Assembly: GCF_900182705.1 (NCBI RefSeq)
Contig: NZ_FXTP01000004.1
Span: 186,001 to 250,000, forward strand
Reading direction: 5' to 3'
Origin: Gracilimonas mengyeensis
Lineage (GTDB): Bacteria > Bacteroidota > Rhodothermia > Balneolales > Balneolaceae
DNA: 64,000 bases
The number at the start of each line of letters is the position of its first letter. The stretch's first letter is position 1. Made by a program: the position numbers and the translations under genes. The notes below the pieces were generated by a model, which ran no database searches, had not been told where the DNA came from, and was given only the letters and a program-made list of their open reading frames with translations. Positions 9,071-17,736 of this stretch are shown here, piece after piece.

Positions 9071-9457
9071 ATGAGTAAAAACTATTACGAGTTTACCTAT
9101 ATCATAAATCCTGTTCTCGAAGAGGATAAGTTTAAAGAAACCGTTGATAAAGTTAACAAGCTTATCGAAGACAACGGTGGCGAAATTGAAGAAGTTGACG
9201 AGTGGGGCCTGCGTCCGTTTGCATACGAAATGGACAGCAAAGGCAACGGCTTTTACGTGAACATGTACTTCACTGCTCCCGGCGAAGCGATTGCTGAGAT
9301 TGAGCGCCAACTGCGCATCGACGACAACGTTATGCGATACCTCACCTTAAAGTACGACGCAAAAATGCTGCGTCACCGTGAGCTTCAGAAGAAAAATGAA
9401 GTACCGGATATCTTTGCTATTGAAGATGAGGAAGATAACGAAGAAGACGACGATTAA
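9071..9457 (+). CDS. rpsF: 30S ribosomal protein bS6
   Basis: Small-subunit protein that binds 16S rRNA as a heterodimer with bS18. At 128 residues from ATG 9071 it starts MSKNYYEFTYIINP, the normal S6 N-terminus. The longer in-frame start at 8993 would add 26 unrelated residues and overlaps the promoter, so it is rejected. ALFAYEMD-like (LRPFAYEMDSKGNGFYV) and LRIDDNVMRYLTLK are S6 hallmarks. The acidic tail (EDEEDNEEDDD) is typical of the group. It heads the rpsF-rpsR-rplI operon, and rpsR follows after 30 nt. Confidence 0.97.
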   Translation: MSKNYYEFTYIINPVLEEDKFKETVDKVNKLIEDNGGEIEEVDEWGLRPFAYEMDSKGNGFYVNMYFTAPGEAIAEIERQLRIDDNVMRYLTLKYDAKMLRHRELQKKNEVPDIFAIEDEEDNEEDDD

Positions 9458-9487
9458 ATTTAACCTCCCTACTAAAGAACTTATATT

Positions 9488-9739
9488 ATGATTAAGAATC
9501 CATCACACCCGAAGAAAAACCAGCGCAAGGTAAAGCAATGCAAGTTTACCCGCGCAGGTCTTGAATATATCGATTACAAAGACACAGAAACCCTGCAGCG
9601 TTTCACCAACGACCAAGGCAAGATTCTGCCCCGTCGTGTGACCGGAACCAGTGCCAGACATCAGCGACAGTTGACGATCGCCGTTAAGCGCGCCCGTTTT
9701 CTTGGCCTGATGCCATATGTAGCAGATAACCTCCGATAA
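9488..9739 (+). CDS. rpsR: 30S ribosomal protein bS18
   Basis: Small-subunit protein paired with bS6 on the platform of the 30S subunit. The 83 residues contain the S18 core: [38 protein letters not shown] and the C-terminal [19 protein letters not shown]. The length is normal. A single Cys (CKFT) remains from the ancestral zinc-binding set, as in many non-zinc S18 proteins. It lies between rpsF and rplI in the usual order with short spacers and no Shine-Dalgarno sequence. Confidence 0.97.
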   Translation: MIKNPSHPKKNQRKVKQCKFTRAGLEYIDYKDTETLQRFTNDQGKILPRRVTGTSARHQRQLTIAVKRARFLGLMPYVADNLR

Positions 9740-9757
9740 TTAAAAGCTGACAGAACG

Positions 9758-10204
9758 ATGAAAATTATTTTAAGAGAAGACGTAGAAAAATTAGGCAGTG
9801 CCGGTGAAGTGGTTGACGTGAAAGACGGCTATGGCCGCAATTACCTTATTCCGCAGGGCAAAGCTGTAATGGCTACCAAAGGTGCGATCCAGGAACTGGA
9901 ACGCCTGAAGAAGCAGGCCGCCAAACGTGCCGAGCTTACCGTACAGGAAGCCAAAGATCTGGCTCAGCTGTTGGAAGTTACTTCCCTCACTATCTCCGTT
10001 ACCACGGGCGACGAAGATCGTATCCACGGTACCGTAACCAACGCCGATATCGCCGATGCGCTTGAAGAGCGTGAAATCCTTGTAGACAAGCGCGATATCA
10101 GCCTGGATCAGGAAGTGAAAGGATTGGGTGAATATACTGCCACGGTTGACCTTGTTGGCGACCTGAATCCTAAAGTGAAATTCTGGGTAGTTAAGGACGA
10201 ATGA
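9758..10204 (+). CDS. rplI: 50S ribosomal protein bL9
   Basis: Large-subunit protein that binds domain V of 23S rRNA at the base of the L1 stalk and helps maintain reading frame. Its 148 residues show the N-terminal rRNA-binding domain (MKIILREDVEKLGSAGEVV, VKDGYGRNYLIPQGKA), the long connecting helix (about 45-75) and the C-terminal domain (SVTTGDEDRIHGTVTNADIA). It is the third gene of the rpsF operon. No replicative helicase gene follows, unlike in many Proteobacteria and Firmicutes. Confidence 0.97.
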   Translation: MKIILREDVEKLGSAGEVVDVKDGYGRNYLIPQGKAVMATKGAIQELERLKKQAAKRAELTVQEAKDLAQLLEVTSLTISVTTGDEDRIHGTVTNADIADALEEREILVDKRDISLDQEVKGLGEYTATVDLVGDLNPKVKFWVVKDE

Positions 10205-10358
10205 TCCTTTTTTGACCTGCGAATTCTGAATTAATTTCACTTATTTTGAGTTCGGAAATATGATATATTTATACCGGACGTTGAAATCACGAAATGCTAC
10301 AATCGGTCAATAAGGCCGGTTGATTTAGCCGCCGGAGATTCGATATACTTTCAGCCGA

Positions 10359-12308
10359 ATGCAATCCATGAAATTAATGTCAATGAATTCAGTGAAATAT
10401 CTTTTAATGGGGATGATCATTTCGATGATGTCCCCATTTTTTTTGCAAGCCCAAATCCCTGATCCGGTTTCGTTTAGCGTATCCAGCTCCCCGGATACCG
10501 TACTTGCTGGGGAAACCTTCGAGATTGAAATTGAAGCCTCTATAGAAGGTGACTGGCATCTTTATTCTATCCTAAATGCCGAGGATGCAGGGCCTTTTCC
10601 TACCGAGTTTTCTGCCAAATCCAACAATTTTGTACTGACCGGTGAGGTCACTGAGTCTGATGCGGATGTAGAGTATGATCCCAACTTTGAAACAGAACTG
10701 GGTTGGCACAGCAGTTTTGCCTCTTTTGCGGTTCCGATAGCCATTAAAACCGACCGTGAAGGCAGACAGAACTTGGATATTGAAGTGTATTACCAGGTTT
10801 GTGATGACAAAGTTTGCTTGCCTCCCAAAACCAAATCTATCATTGCAGCTGTAGAAGTGGCCGGTGTTTCAGAGAATCCGGTTGAAGCCGCTATTACTTC
10901 TGCCAGCTCAAATAGTGAAGCAGTCAATGATGGAAACAGTGGCTCTACTTCAAGATCAGGTCTGGGCGGGGATGGAATTTTTGGGTTCATCTGGCTTGCC
11001 ATTTTAGCTGGTTTTGCCGCACTTTTAACACCTTGCGTATTTCCCATGGTGCCGCTTACCGTTTCCTATTTCTCTAAGCAGGACGGAGAAGGTAAAAGCG
11101 TGGGTAAAGCCTTTATGTTTGGCATCGCCATTGTAATTACTTTTACACTACTCGGGGTGTTGCTGGCTGCTATTTTTGGGGTTTCCGGGGCTCAAAACTT
11201 TGCTTCTAATCCCTGGGTGAATTTGTTTATAGCCTTGGTGTTGATTCTCTTTGCGTTCAGTTTGTTGGGCATGTATGAACTACAATTGCCCCATCAATTA
11301 ACCAACTGGCTAAATCGTCAGAGTAATCAAAGTTCCGGCATTGCAGGAATTTTGTTTATGGCATTAACCATCAGCGCGGTTTCCTTTTCATGCACGGCCC
11401 CATTTGTAGGAGGCGTATTTGCCGCTACCACCGGGGGCGAATGGTTTTATCCTATTATTGGAATGATTGGGTTCTCGGCTGCTTTTGCAAGTCCATTTGT
11501 GTTTTTTGCGGCATTTCCCAGCTGGCTGGAGTCGTTACCCAAAAGTGGTGCCTGGATGAATATCGTGAAAGTACTGCTCGGTTTTATCGAACTGGCGGCA
11601 GCTTTCAAGTTTCTTTCCAATGCCGATTTAGTCTGGGAATGGGGACTGGTATCACGCCCGTTCACCATTGCTGCCTGGATTGCCATTTTCCTGCTTACCG
11701 GACTCTATCTTATCGGAAGCTTTTCGCTTAAGCACGAAACCAAGCCAGACCATATTTCTACCGGTCGCATGTTGTTAGCTATTCCGTTTTTCCTGTTTAG
11801 TTTTTATTTGATCCCGGGATTGCTTGGTTCTTCACTGGGAATCTGGGATGCTTTTCTTCCCCCAAAACAAGCCACGGATGTAAGCTTGGTGGCTTCTATC
11901 GGTACAGTGGGCGGAACAGCGGCTGCAACCAGTGCGGATGAAGGCTGGTCGGATGATTACGAAGCGTCAAGAGAAGTAGCTGCAGAAGCAGGCAAACCCG
12001 TTTTCATTGATTTCACCGGCTATACCTGTACCAACTGCCGGGCCATGGAATCGAACGTATTTCCACTGGCCGAGGTACAATCCCGGTTTGAGCAAATGGA
12101 GCTGGTGAAATTATACACCGATGGAGGCACAGATGGCCCAGCCAATCAACGCTTCCAGTTTGAACTTACGGGTAATGTGGCATTGCCTACCTATGCCATT
12201 GTAGATCCCGAAAGCGGACGGCTGATTACCCAAAAACTGGGCTACACCAAGAAAGATGATTTCGTGGCTTTTCTGGATGAAGGATTGGCACAGTTTGATG
12301 GGGAATAA
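10359..12308 (+). CDS. dsbD: DsbD-like thiol:disulfide interchange protein
   Basis: Moves reducing power from cytoplasmic thioredoxin across the inner membrane to periplasmic thiols, for cytochrome c maturation and disulfide repair. A signal sequence is followed by the N-terminal DsbD domain (about 35-165). The membrane domain (about 210-480, eight predicted helices) carries redox Cys226 (LLTPCVFPM) and Cys345 (SFSCTAPF). A C-terminal thioredoxin-like domain has CTNC at 557-560 (GYTCTNCRAME). The three-part layout and 649 residues match the family. Several Met codons (1, 4, 7, 9) are possible starts. Monocistronic in appearance, after a 154-bp spacer. Confidence 0.93.
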   Translation: MQSMKLMSMNSVKYLLMGMIISMMSPFFLQAQIPDPVSFSVSSSPDTVLAGETFEIEIEASIEGDWHLYSILNAEDAGPFPTEFSAKSNNFVLTGEVTESDADVEYDPNFETELGWHSSFASFAVPIAIKTDREGRQNLDIEVYYQVCDDKVCLPPKTKSIIAAVEVAGVSENPVEAAITSASSNSEAVNDGNSGSTSRSGLGGDGIFGFIWLAILAGFAALLTPCVFPMVPLTVSYFSKQDGEGKSVGKAFMFGIAIVITFTLLGVLLAAIFGVSGAQNFASNPWVNLFIALVLILFAFSLLGMYELQLPHQLTNWLNRQSNQSSGIAGILFMALTISAVSFSCTAPFVGGVFAATTGGEWFYPIIGMIGFSAAFASPFVFFAAFPSWLESLPKSGAWMNIVKVLLGFIELAAAFKFLSNADLVWEWGLVSRPFTIAAWIAIFLLTGLYLIGSFSLKHETKPDHISTGRMLLAIPFFLFSFYLIPGLLGSSLGIWDAFLPPKQATDVSLVASIGTVGGTAAATSADEGWSDDYEASREVAAEAGKPVFIDFTGYTCTNCRAMESNVFPLAEVQSRFEQMELVKLYTDGGTDGPANQRFQFELTGNVALPTYAIVDPESGRLITQKLGYTKKDDFVAFLDEGLAQFDGE

Positions 12309-12321
12309 GTAAGCTGTTCGA

Positions 12322-12532
12322 GGCTTTGGCACCAACACCTCTCATCCCGAATGCTCGGGAGAACAGCTGTTTTGTTTGATTTCTCCTCGGGGAGAGACTT
12401 TAACGAGATTAAATCAAGATCAAGAAGTTTAAAAGTTTTGGAAATAGAAGCCTGCCTCGAATAAGTCCTCCCTTGAGGGAGGTGGCGGGTTTTGATTCAT
12501 CAAAACATGCGGAGGGTGTTCGTGCCAAGGCT
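12322..12532. repeat. MITE-like intergenic repeat, family A copy 2
   Basis: The left end TTGGCACCAACACC (from 12326) and right end GGGTGTTCGTGCCAA (to 12528) form terminal inverted repeats with about one mismatch. Internal hairpins TCTCC-TCGG-GGAGA, CCTCCC-TTGA-GGGAGG and GTTTTGAT-TC-ATCAAAAC are shared with copy 1 at 8700-8904. The element sits 14 bp downstream of the dsbD stop and may also serve as its transcription end. Confidence 0.72.
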
Positions 12533-12804
12533 TCTCAGCCTGAAAATTTATAGCCTGTTTCCGGGCTGGTTCAAGCATCCGCTTTGACCTTTTTGGTTAC
12601 TGCTCGTTCCTTTAATCATCCAAAAGCGGAAATAACTGGTTACTTGATCGATCTATATTTCCCGGCCTAATAAAACGGGACAACCAATTCTGAGACTTAT
12701 CAAAGCGTTTGTATAATAAATAGGCTATCAAAAAGCATGGATATGGAATCCATTCCTCACACTTCGATATTCCATATTCAATGTTCCTTGTTCGATATTC
12801 AGAC
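12533..12804. other. non-coding remnant with short GAATATCGAA repeats
   Basis: No gene is supported. Minus-strand reading shows GAATATCGAA twice (12800-12791 and 12772-12763) separated by a related AT-rich stretch, a style of low-complexity intergenic sequence common in Bacteroidota genomes. The 70-codon open frame over it has no family resemblance. Confidence 0.4.
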
Positions 12805-14541
12805 TCAGTTCTGCAAGCTTTCAATCATGGTCTCAATGCGCTTATCCATGGTGGCAACAACCTGTGGGTAGTCTTCAGGACTCATTAGATTGGTATTCAC
12901 ACTGCAATAGAATTTGATTTTGGGTTCGGTCCCGGATGGACGGGCAGATACAATAGCTCCGTCTTCAGTGATAAACTGCAGCACATTAGACTTGGGTAAA
13001 TCAATATCGGTGATTTCCCCGGTGGCAATATTTTTTTCTTTGGCGGATTGATAATCTTTGATGGTTACCACTTGTGAGCCACCCAGTTTTTTAGGAGGTT
13101 CGGCGCGGAAGTTGGCCATCATTTGTTGGATTTCTTCTGCCCCGGCTTTCCCTTCTTTTTTCACAGATACCAGGTTTTCCCGGAATAATCCATATTCAAC
13201 ATACATATCCAGCATGGCCTCGTACAAGCTGCTGCCTATATCTTTATAATAAGCGGTCATTTCGGCGATGATGGCACAGGATACCACAGCATCTTTGTCG
13301 CGAACGTGTTCGCCAATCAGGTAGCCATAACTTTCTTCACCGCCGGCAATAAACTGTTTCTTGCCTTCCAGTTCGGTCATTAGTTCGCCGATGTATTTAA
13401 AACCCGTTAGCGTGTTGAAGCACTCAACGCCCTTTTCATCGGCAATGCGGTCGATCAGGTAAGAAGTAACAATGGTTTTTACGATATACTCGTTGCCTGT
13501 CAATTTGTCTTCCTTCTCCCAGGCAGTCAGCATGTAGTTGATGATCAAGGAGCCCGTTTGATTTCCATTCAGCAATACAAATTCACCATCCAGGTTTTTA
13601 ACAGCGATGCCTACGCGATCGGCATCGGGGTCGGTGGCCATAACGAGATCAGCATCTATTTCCTTGGCTTTATCCAGGGCCATGTTCAGGGCCTCTTTTT
13701 CCTCGGGATTGGGATATACCACGGTAGGGAAGTCGCCGTCGGGCGTCATCTGCTCTTCCACTACGGTTACATTTTCAAACCCGTATCGCTTCAGAATTTC
13801 AGGCACCAGCTCCCGCGAGGTTCCGTGGATGGGAGAGAAGACAATCTTCAAATCTTTTTGCCGCTTGATGGCTTCTTCCGAGACGGACAGTTTCTTCAAT
13901 TCCTCCAGGTACCGCTCATCAATTTCTTCCCCGATGGTTTCCACCAAGTCATCATTTCGATCAAACTTCACTTCGGATACATCAGAAATCTTCTGGACTT
14001 CATCCATCACCATTTTGTCGTAAGGGGCCACCAGTTGTCCACCATCGGCGCCATAGGCTTTATAGCCGTTGTATTCTTTTGGGTTGTGGGAGGCAGTCAG
14101 CATCACCCCGCTTTTGCAGCCCAGTTCGCGAATGGCAAAAGAAAGCTCGGGGGTGGGACGCAGTGCATCAAAAAAGAACACCTTGATGCCGTTTGCTGAA
14201 AACACATCTGCAACCACGTTCGCCAGCGTGTCGGAGTTATTGCGGCAATCGTGGGCTATCACCACTTTAATGTCTTCATCGGGGTATTGCTTTTTCAGGA
14301 AGTTGCTGAGTCCCTGCGTTGCCATCCCGAAGGTATATTTGTTTACACGGTTAGAGCCAATCCCCATTATACCGCGCAATCCACCGGTACCAAATTCCAG
14401 ATTTTTGTAGAAAGCATCCGTGAGCTCGTCGTATTTTTCATCATCCAGTTTTTGTTGGATGGCTTGTTTGGTTTCTTCGTCATAATTGCCGTTCAGCCAC
14501 TCGTTAATGTTCTTTTCTACAGAGGAGTCTAATGCGTTCAT
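12805..14541 (-). CDS. phosphoglucomutase/phosphomannomutase family protein
   Basis: Interconverts hexose 1- and 6-phosphates, feeding nucleotide-sugar and storage-glucan synthesis. The 578-residue length and N-terminal ELTDAFYKNLEFGTGGLRG place it in the long PgcA/PGM2-like branch. The phosphoserine is Ser151 in MLTASHNPKEYNGYK; the metal loop is ATDPDADRVG; the sugar loop is AGGEESYGYL; and the phosphate-binding loop near the C-terminus is SARPSGTEPKIKFY. It stands alone on the minus strand and ends near the family A repeat. A second phosphohexomutase, GlmM-like, is at 48921-50270. Substrate preference is not decided by sequence alone. Confidence 0.92.
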   Translation of the reverse strand: MNALDSSVEKNINEWLNGNYDEETKQAIQQKLDDEKYDELTDAFYKNLEFGTGGLRGIMGIGSNRVNKYTFGMATQGLSNFLKKQYPDEDIKVVIAHDCRNNSDTLANVVADVFSANGIKVFFFDALRPTPELSFAIRELGCKSGVMLTASHNPKEYNGYKAYGADGGQLVAPYDKMVMDEVQKISDVSEVKFDRNDDLVETIGEEIDERYLEELKKLSVSEEAIKRQKDLKIVFSPIHGTSRELVPEILKRYGFENVTVVEEQMTPDGDFPTVVYPNPEEKEALNMALDKAKEIDADLVMATDPDADRVGIAVKNLDGEFVLLNGNQTGSLIINYMLTAWEKEDKLTGNEYIVKTIVTSYLIDRIADEKGVECFNTLTGFKYIGELMTELEGKKQFIAGGEESYGYLIGEHVRDKDAVVSCAIIAEMTAYYKDIGSSLYEAMLDMYVEYGLFRENLVSVKKEGKAGAEEIQQMMANFRAEPPKKLGGSQVVTIKDYQSAKEKNIATGEITDIDLPKSNVLQFITEDGAIVSARPSGTEPKIKFYCSVNTNLMSPEDYPQVVATMDKRIETMIESLQN

Positions 14542-14711
14542 AGTATTCCTGAATGATGTTTTATTACGATTAATACGCTCTTAATGACGGTTGTGAATAT
14601 AAATAAAACAGGCTGCTAATTCACAGCGCAAGTTCAAGATGATAACAATTTAACGCTGGGCAGGGTTTGGTTTTTTTTGCTGAGTTTGGACTACAAAAAC
14701 ACTTGTACCTC

Positions 14712-15317
14712 CAATGGATCTTTTAAGTCTGAGACTTAAAAGTACAAGCAAATGATTGGTTGACATGGCATGATGTGAAAACTCTGCAAGTCTGTGACTT
14801 GCCTTCCATCTCGAAATATTGACATGATTTTGTCAATGAACAGGCCTGCTACCACTTGGCACCATTTACCCACCCCTTAATCCCCGCCCAAGCGGGGAAA
14901 CTCTTTGGCGGAGTGTGATGTGGAATAAACGGGTAAAGCCAACGATAAAATATTCTCAATGGATCTTTTAAGTCTGAGACTTAAAAGTACAAGCAAATGA
15001 TTGGTTGACATGGCATGATGTGAAAACTTTGCAAGTCTGTGACTTGCTTACAACCCCGAAATGTTGACATGATTTTGTCAATGAACAGGCCTGCTACCAC
15101 TTGGCACCATTTACCCACCCCTTAATCCCCGCCCAAGCGGGGAAACTCTTTGGCGGAGTGTGATGTGGAATAAACGGGTAAAGCCAACGGTAAAATATTC
15201 TCAATGGGTCTTTTAAGTCTGAGACTTAAAAAGTACAAGCAGATGATTGGCTGACATGGCATGATGTGAAAACTTTGCAAGTCTGTGACTTGCTTACAAC
15301 TCCGAAATGTTGACATG
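14712..15317. repeat. 245-bp tandem repeat, 2.5 near-identical copies
   Basis: Units start at 14712, 14957 and 15202, so the period is exactly 245 bp twice. The third copy breaks off at 15317, after 116 bp. Copies differ by only a few substitutions. Each full unit carries four perfect hairpins: CTTTTAAGTC-TGA-GACTTAAAAG, GCAAGTC-TGT-GACTTGC, TTGACA-TGATTT-TGTCAA and TCCCCGC-CCAA-GCGGGGA. No ORF is conserved across units. The flanks 14542-14711 and 15318-15450 hold only the promoter regions of the pgm-like and sigma factor genes, with no clear consensus boxes. Confidence 0.9.
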
Positions 15318-15450
15318 CTCCGTTTGGTGAAACTGGCCCCGATAATTCAAAGGGCTAACAAGTCTTTTCTACATCACCCAAAAAAAGTGTGTAACCTTTT
15401 GAATGGGCATCAGTGTATAAGGGTGAAAACATAAAGCCCGGGATTACAGC

Positions 15451-16017
15451 GTGAATTCAAATTCGGATAAGGCACTAATGATGAAGGTTAAAAATGGCGA
15501 CCTGGATAAGCTGGGATTGCTGTTTGAGCGCTATCACCGTCCGCTATTCGGTTATTTTTACCGGATGAGCAAAGAGCAGGAAGTAAGCGAAGACCTGGTT
15601 CAATCTGTATTTGAACGCTTGCTGAAATACCGGCAAACCTACAGTGGCGATGGCAAGTTTAGTACCTGGCTGTTTAGCATTGCACGTAATGCACACATCG
15701 ATCATTACCGGAAAGAGCAGCGAAATGGCGTAACGCTGGAAATTGACGAAAACCGGTTGGAAGCTGAAGACAATGGGCAAGAGCTACTGGTGCGAAACAA
15801 AGCGGATAAAAAAGAAATCCTGGAGAAAGCGTTGGACCTGCTCGAGGAAGAGAAAAGAGAAATCATCATCTTGAGCAGATACGAAGGACTGAAATACAAG
15901 GAAATCGCCGAACTGTATGATACTACTGAGGGAGCAGTGAAAGTAAAAATGTTTAGGGCCATGAAAGAACTCAAGAATTTGGTGAACCAAATCGACAAGG
16001 ATTGCAGCTATGGATAA
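15451..16017 (+). CDS. ECF-type RNA polymerase sigma factor
   Basis: Directs RNA polymerase to a specific set of promoters, probably under control of the next gene product. Region 2 is clear (LGLLFERYHRPLFGYFYRM, EDLVQSVFERLLKYR, FSTWLFSIARNAHIDHYRK), as is region 4 (LDLLEEEKREIIILSRYEG, YKEIAELYDTTEGAVKVKM). The 188 residues are normal for ECF sigmas. Translation probably starts at GTG 15451, with ATG 15478 as an alternative. Its end overlaps the following gene by 8 nt, the typical sigma/anti-sigma arrangement. The regulon probably includes this operon. Confidence 0.93.
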   Translation: MNSNSDKALMMKVKNGDLDKLGLLFERYHRPLFGYFYRMSKEQEVSEDLVQSVFERLLKYRQTYSGDGKFSTWLFSIARNAHIDHYRKEQRNGVTLEIDENRLEAEDNGQELLVRNKADKKEILEKALDLLEEEKREIIILSRYEGLKYKEIAELYDTTEGAVKVKMFRAMKELKNLVNQIDKDCSYG

Positions 16018-16798
16018 AAATTATGAACAACTTATTGCCGATTACCTGGCAGGAAACCTCGACAAGGAGCAAAAAGTCAGGGTAGAAGAATTGATAGCTT
16101 CCGGTGAAATTGACTTTGTGGAATTCCGGGAGCTGGAAACATTGCATGAAGATCTGGGCGCTATTCCCATTCCCAAACCCAGCGAGCAGCAAAGCATCCG
16201 CTTTTATGAGATGTTAGAAGAAGAGAAGCAACAAGTAAGAGCATCCTGGACCAACCGCTTACTGGAGATACCAAGATCAATTTTTGCACTTTTGACGATG
16301 CCAAGACTGGCTTACGCAGCCGTATTATTGATGATCGGCGGATTTGCCGGTGCACAGTTTGGAAGCTCTGACAGTGAAATAGAACAGTTAAGCCGCGAGA
16401 TGCAGCAGATGAAGGAAATGATGATGGTCAATATGCTTGAAGGTGCCTCAGCGGCCGACCGCCTTAAAGCAGTAAACATAAGCACTGAACTCCCGGGCGC
16501 TGATACCGAAGCTATTCACGCTCTGCTTTTTACCCTGAATAACGACCCAAGTGTAAACGTCCGTGTGCAAACCATTGAGGCTCTGAAGCGATGGGGAGAT
16601 AACGAGCGGGTGAGACAGGGGCTGGTGCAATCTATAGCCAAGCAGCAATCACCCATTGTAATCGTGGAACTGGCCGATGCCATGCTTGAACTGGAACTGA
16701 AAAACTCGGCGCCGGAATTTCAAAGATTGCTTCAAGAGCGTGAGCTCGATTACACCGTGCAACAGAAATTACAAACCAGCATCGCCATGCTAATGTGA
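16010..16798 (+). CDS. putative membrane anti-sigma factor with C-terminal HEAT-like repeats
   Basis: Likely keeps the upstream sigma factor inactive at the membrane. An N-terminal helical domain (about 1-60, YEQLIADYLAGNLDKEQ) resembles anti-sigma domains but lacks the zinc-binding His/Cys set. One transmembrane helix follows (about 105-125, LAYAAVLLMIGGFAGAQFG), then a short coiled stretch and an alpha-helical HEAT-like region outside the membrane (about 160-262, DPSVNVRVQTIEALKRWGD). It overlaps the sigma gene by 8 nt and the next gene by 4 nt. The signal it senses is unknown; the anti-sigma role rests mainly on position and topology. Confidence 0.7.
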   Translation: MDKNYEQLIADYLAGNLDKEQKVRVEELIASGEIDFVEFRELETLHEDLGAIPIPKPSEQQSIRFYEMLEEEKQQVRASWTNRLLEIPRSIFALLTMPRLAYAAVLLMIGGFAGAQFGSSDSEIEQLSREMQQMKEMMMVNMLEGASAADRLKAVNISTELPGADTEAIHALLFTLNNDPSVNVRVQTIEALKRWGDNERVRQGLVQSIAKQQSPIVIVELADAMLELELKNSAPEFQRLLQERELDYTVQQKLQTSIAMLM

Positions 16799-17730
16799 GG
16801 AATATGATGAAGAAGCCAATGAACCTAAGACAATTTGTAAACCTGAAAGGATTAATCTCCGCCACCTTATTACTTATGTTTGGGGTGATGCCGGTTGTTG
16901 CCCAAAACTTGAGTGATAAACGCCATTTTGAAGAAGACATTGATATGCGTATCCCGGCAGGGGAGTTTGATGCACGAACGGTATTTCACCTCCAAAACAT
17001 CAATGGGGAAATTGAAACTGTAGGATATGACGGCGATGATATTCTGATAACAGGCACCAAGCGGATATCAGGTAAGGCTCGGTTTTTTGATAAATACGGC
17101 CCCGAAGATTTTTATATGGATCGCCTGAGTGGAGATTACAGCCTGTTTGTGTTTGTGCGCCAGCCATGGGCCAAGGTGGAAGTAAAGGGAGATGAATTGC
17201 ATTATCGTTCAAATCGTAAGGACGACTGGGATGACTATCATCTTGAATTCGAATTTACGCTGAAAGTAAAGGTGCCCCGGCATTTAATGGCTGATATATC
17301 TACTATAAACGGGGGCGAGTTAAAGGTAAAAGGTATGCGCAGCGGTATTGAGGCTGGTAATGTAAACGGAAATATTGTGATTGAAGATATACGCGGTGCG
17401 GTTACGGCAAAGACGGTAAATGGAGATATTAGCGTGGATTTTGATAAACAACCCAGCGAGAATACGGACCTGCATACTGTTAATGGAAATATAGAAGTGA
17501 CTGGCCCAAAAAGTTTATCAGCCCTTGTAACCTTTAAAAGTTTACACGGTGACTTATATACCGATTACGAAAACATATCATACAAACCGAATCGGACAAC
17601 AAAGATAAAGGATGGGATGAATTCATTTAATATCGGAACCTCGGCTCCTATACAGTTTGGAGAAGGTGGTCCCGAGATGCGTATCCGCCTGTTAAACGGT
17701 AACGCATACATTAAACAAAGTAAATCCTAA
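16795..17730 (+). CDS. exported DUF4097-family beta-solenoid protein, paralog 1
   Basis: A secreted or periplasmic protein of unknown function. A signal peptide (LISATLLLMFGVMPVVAQ) leads into short beta-strand repeats of the DUF4097 type. Recurrent NGxI blocks (LQNINGEIETVG, NVNGNIVIEDIRG, TVNGDISVDF, TVNGNIEVTG, SLHGDLYTDY) build the solenoid. GTG 16795 overlaps the preceding stop (GTGA); ATG 16804 is equally possible. The next gene is a paralog, and both follow the sigma/anti-sigma pair, so they may be regulated by it. DUF4097 proteins are often found beside envelope-stress regulators, but no activity is established. Confidence 0.75.
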   Translation: MRNMMKKPMNLRQFVNLKGLISATLLLMFGVMPVVAQNLSDKRHFEEDIDMRIPAGEFDARTVFHLQNINGEIETVGYDGDDILITGTKRISGKARFFDKYGPEDFYMDRLSGDYSLFVFVRQPWAKVEVKGDELHYRSNRKDDWDDYHLEFEFTLKVKVPRHLMADISTINGGELKVKGMRSGIEAGNVNGNIVIEDIRGAVTAKTVNGDISVDFDKQPSENTDLHTVNGNIEVTGPKSLSALVTFKSLHGDLYTDYENISYKPNRTTKIKDGMNSFNIGTSAPIQFGEGGPEMRIRLLNGNAYIKQSKS

Positions 17731-17736
17731 AAGAAT

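Noticed and set aside
12612-12824. 70-codon minus-strand open frame downstream of pgm
   Set aside because: It overlaps the pgm 3' end and repeat-like GAATATCGAA sequence and has no recognisable domain.
13558-14199. Open frame of 213 codons on the plus strand
   Set aside because: Antisense to the phosphohexomutase gene, whose catalytic motifs are intact; the plus-strand translation is not protein-like.
14712-15317. Possible CRISPR array
   Set aside because: The repeat is continuous with a 245-bp period and no unique spacers, and no cas genes are near.
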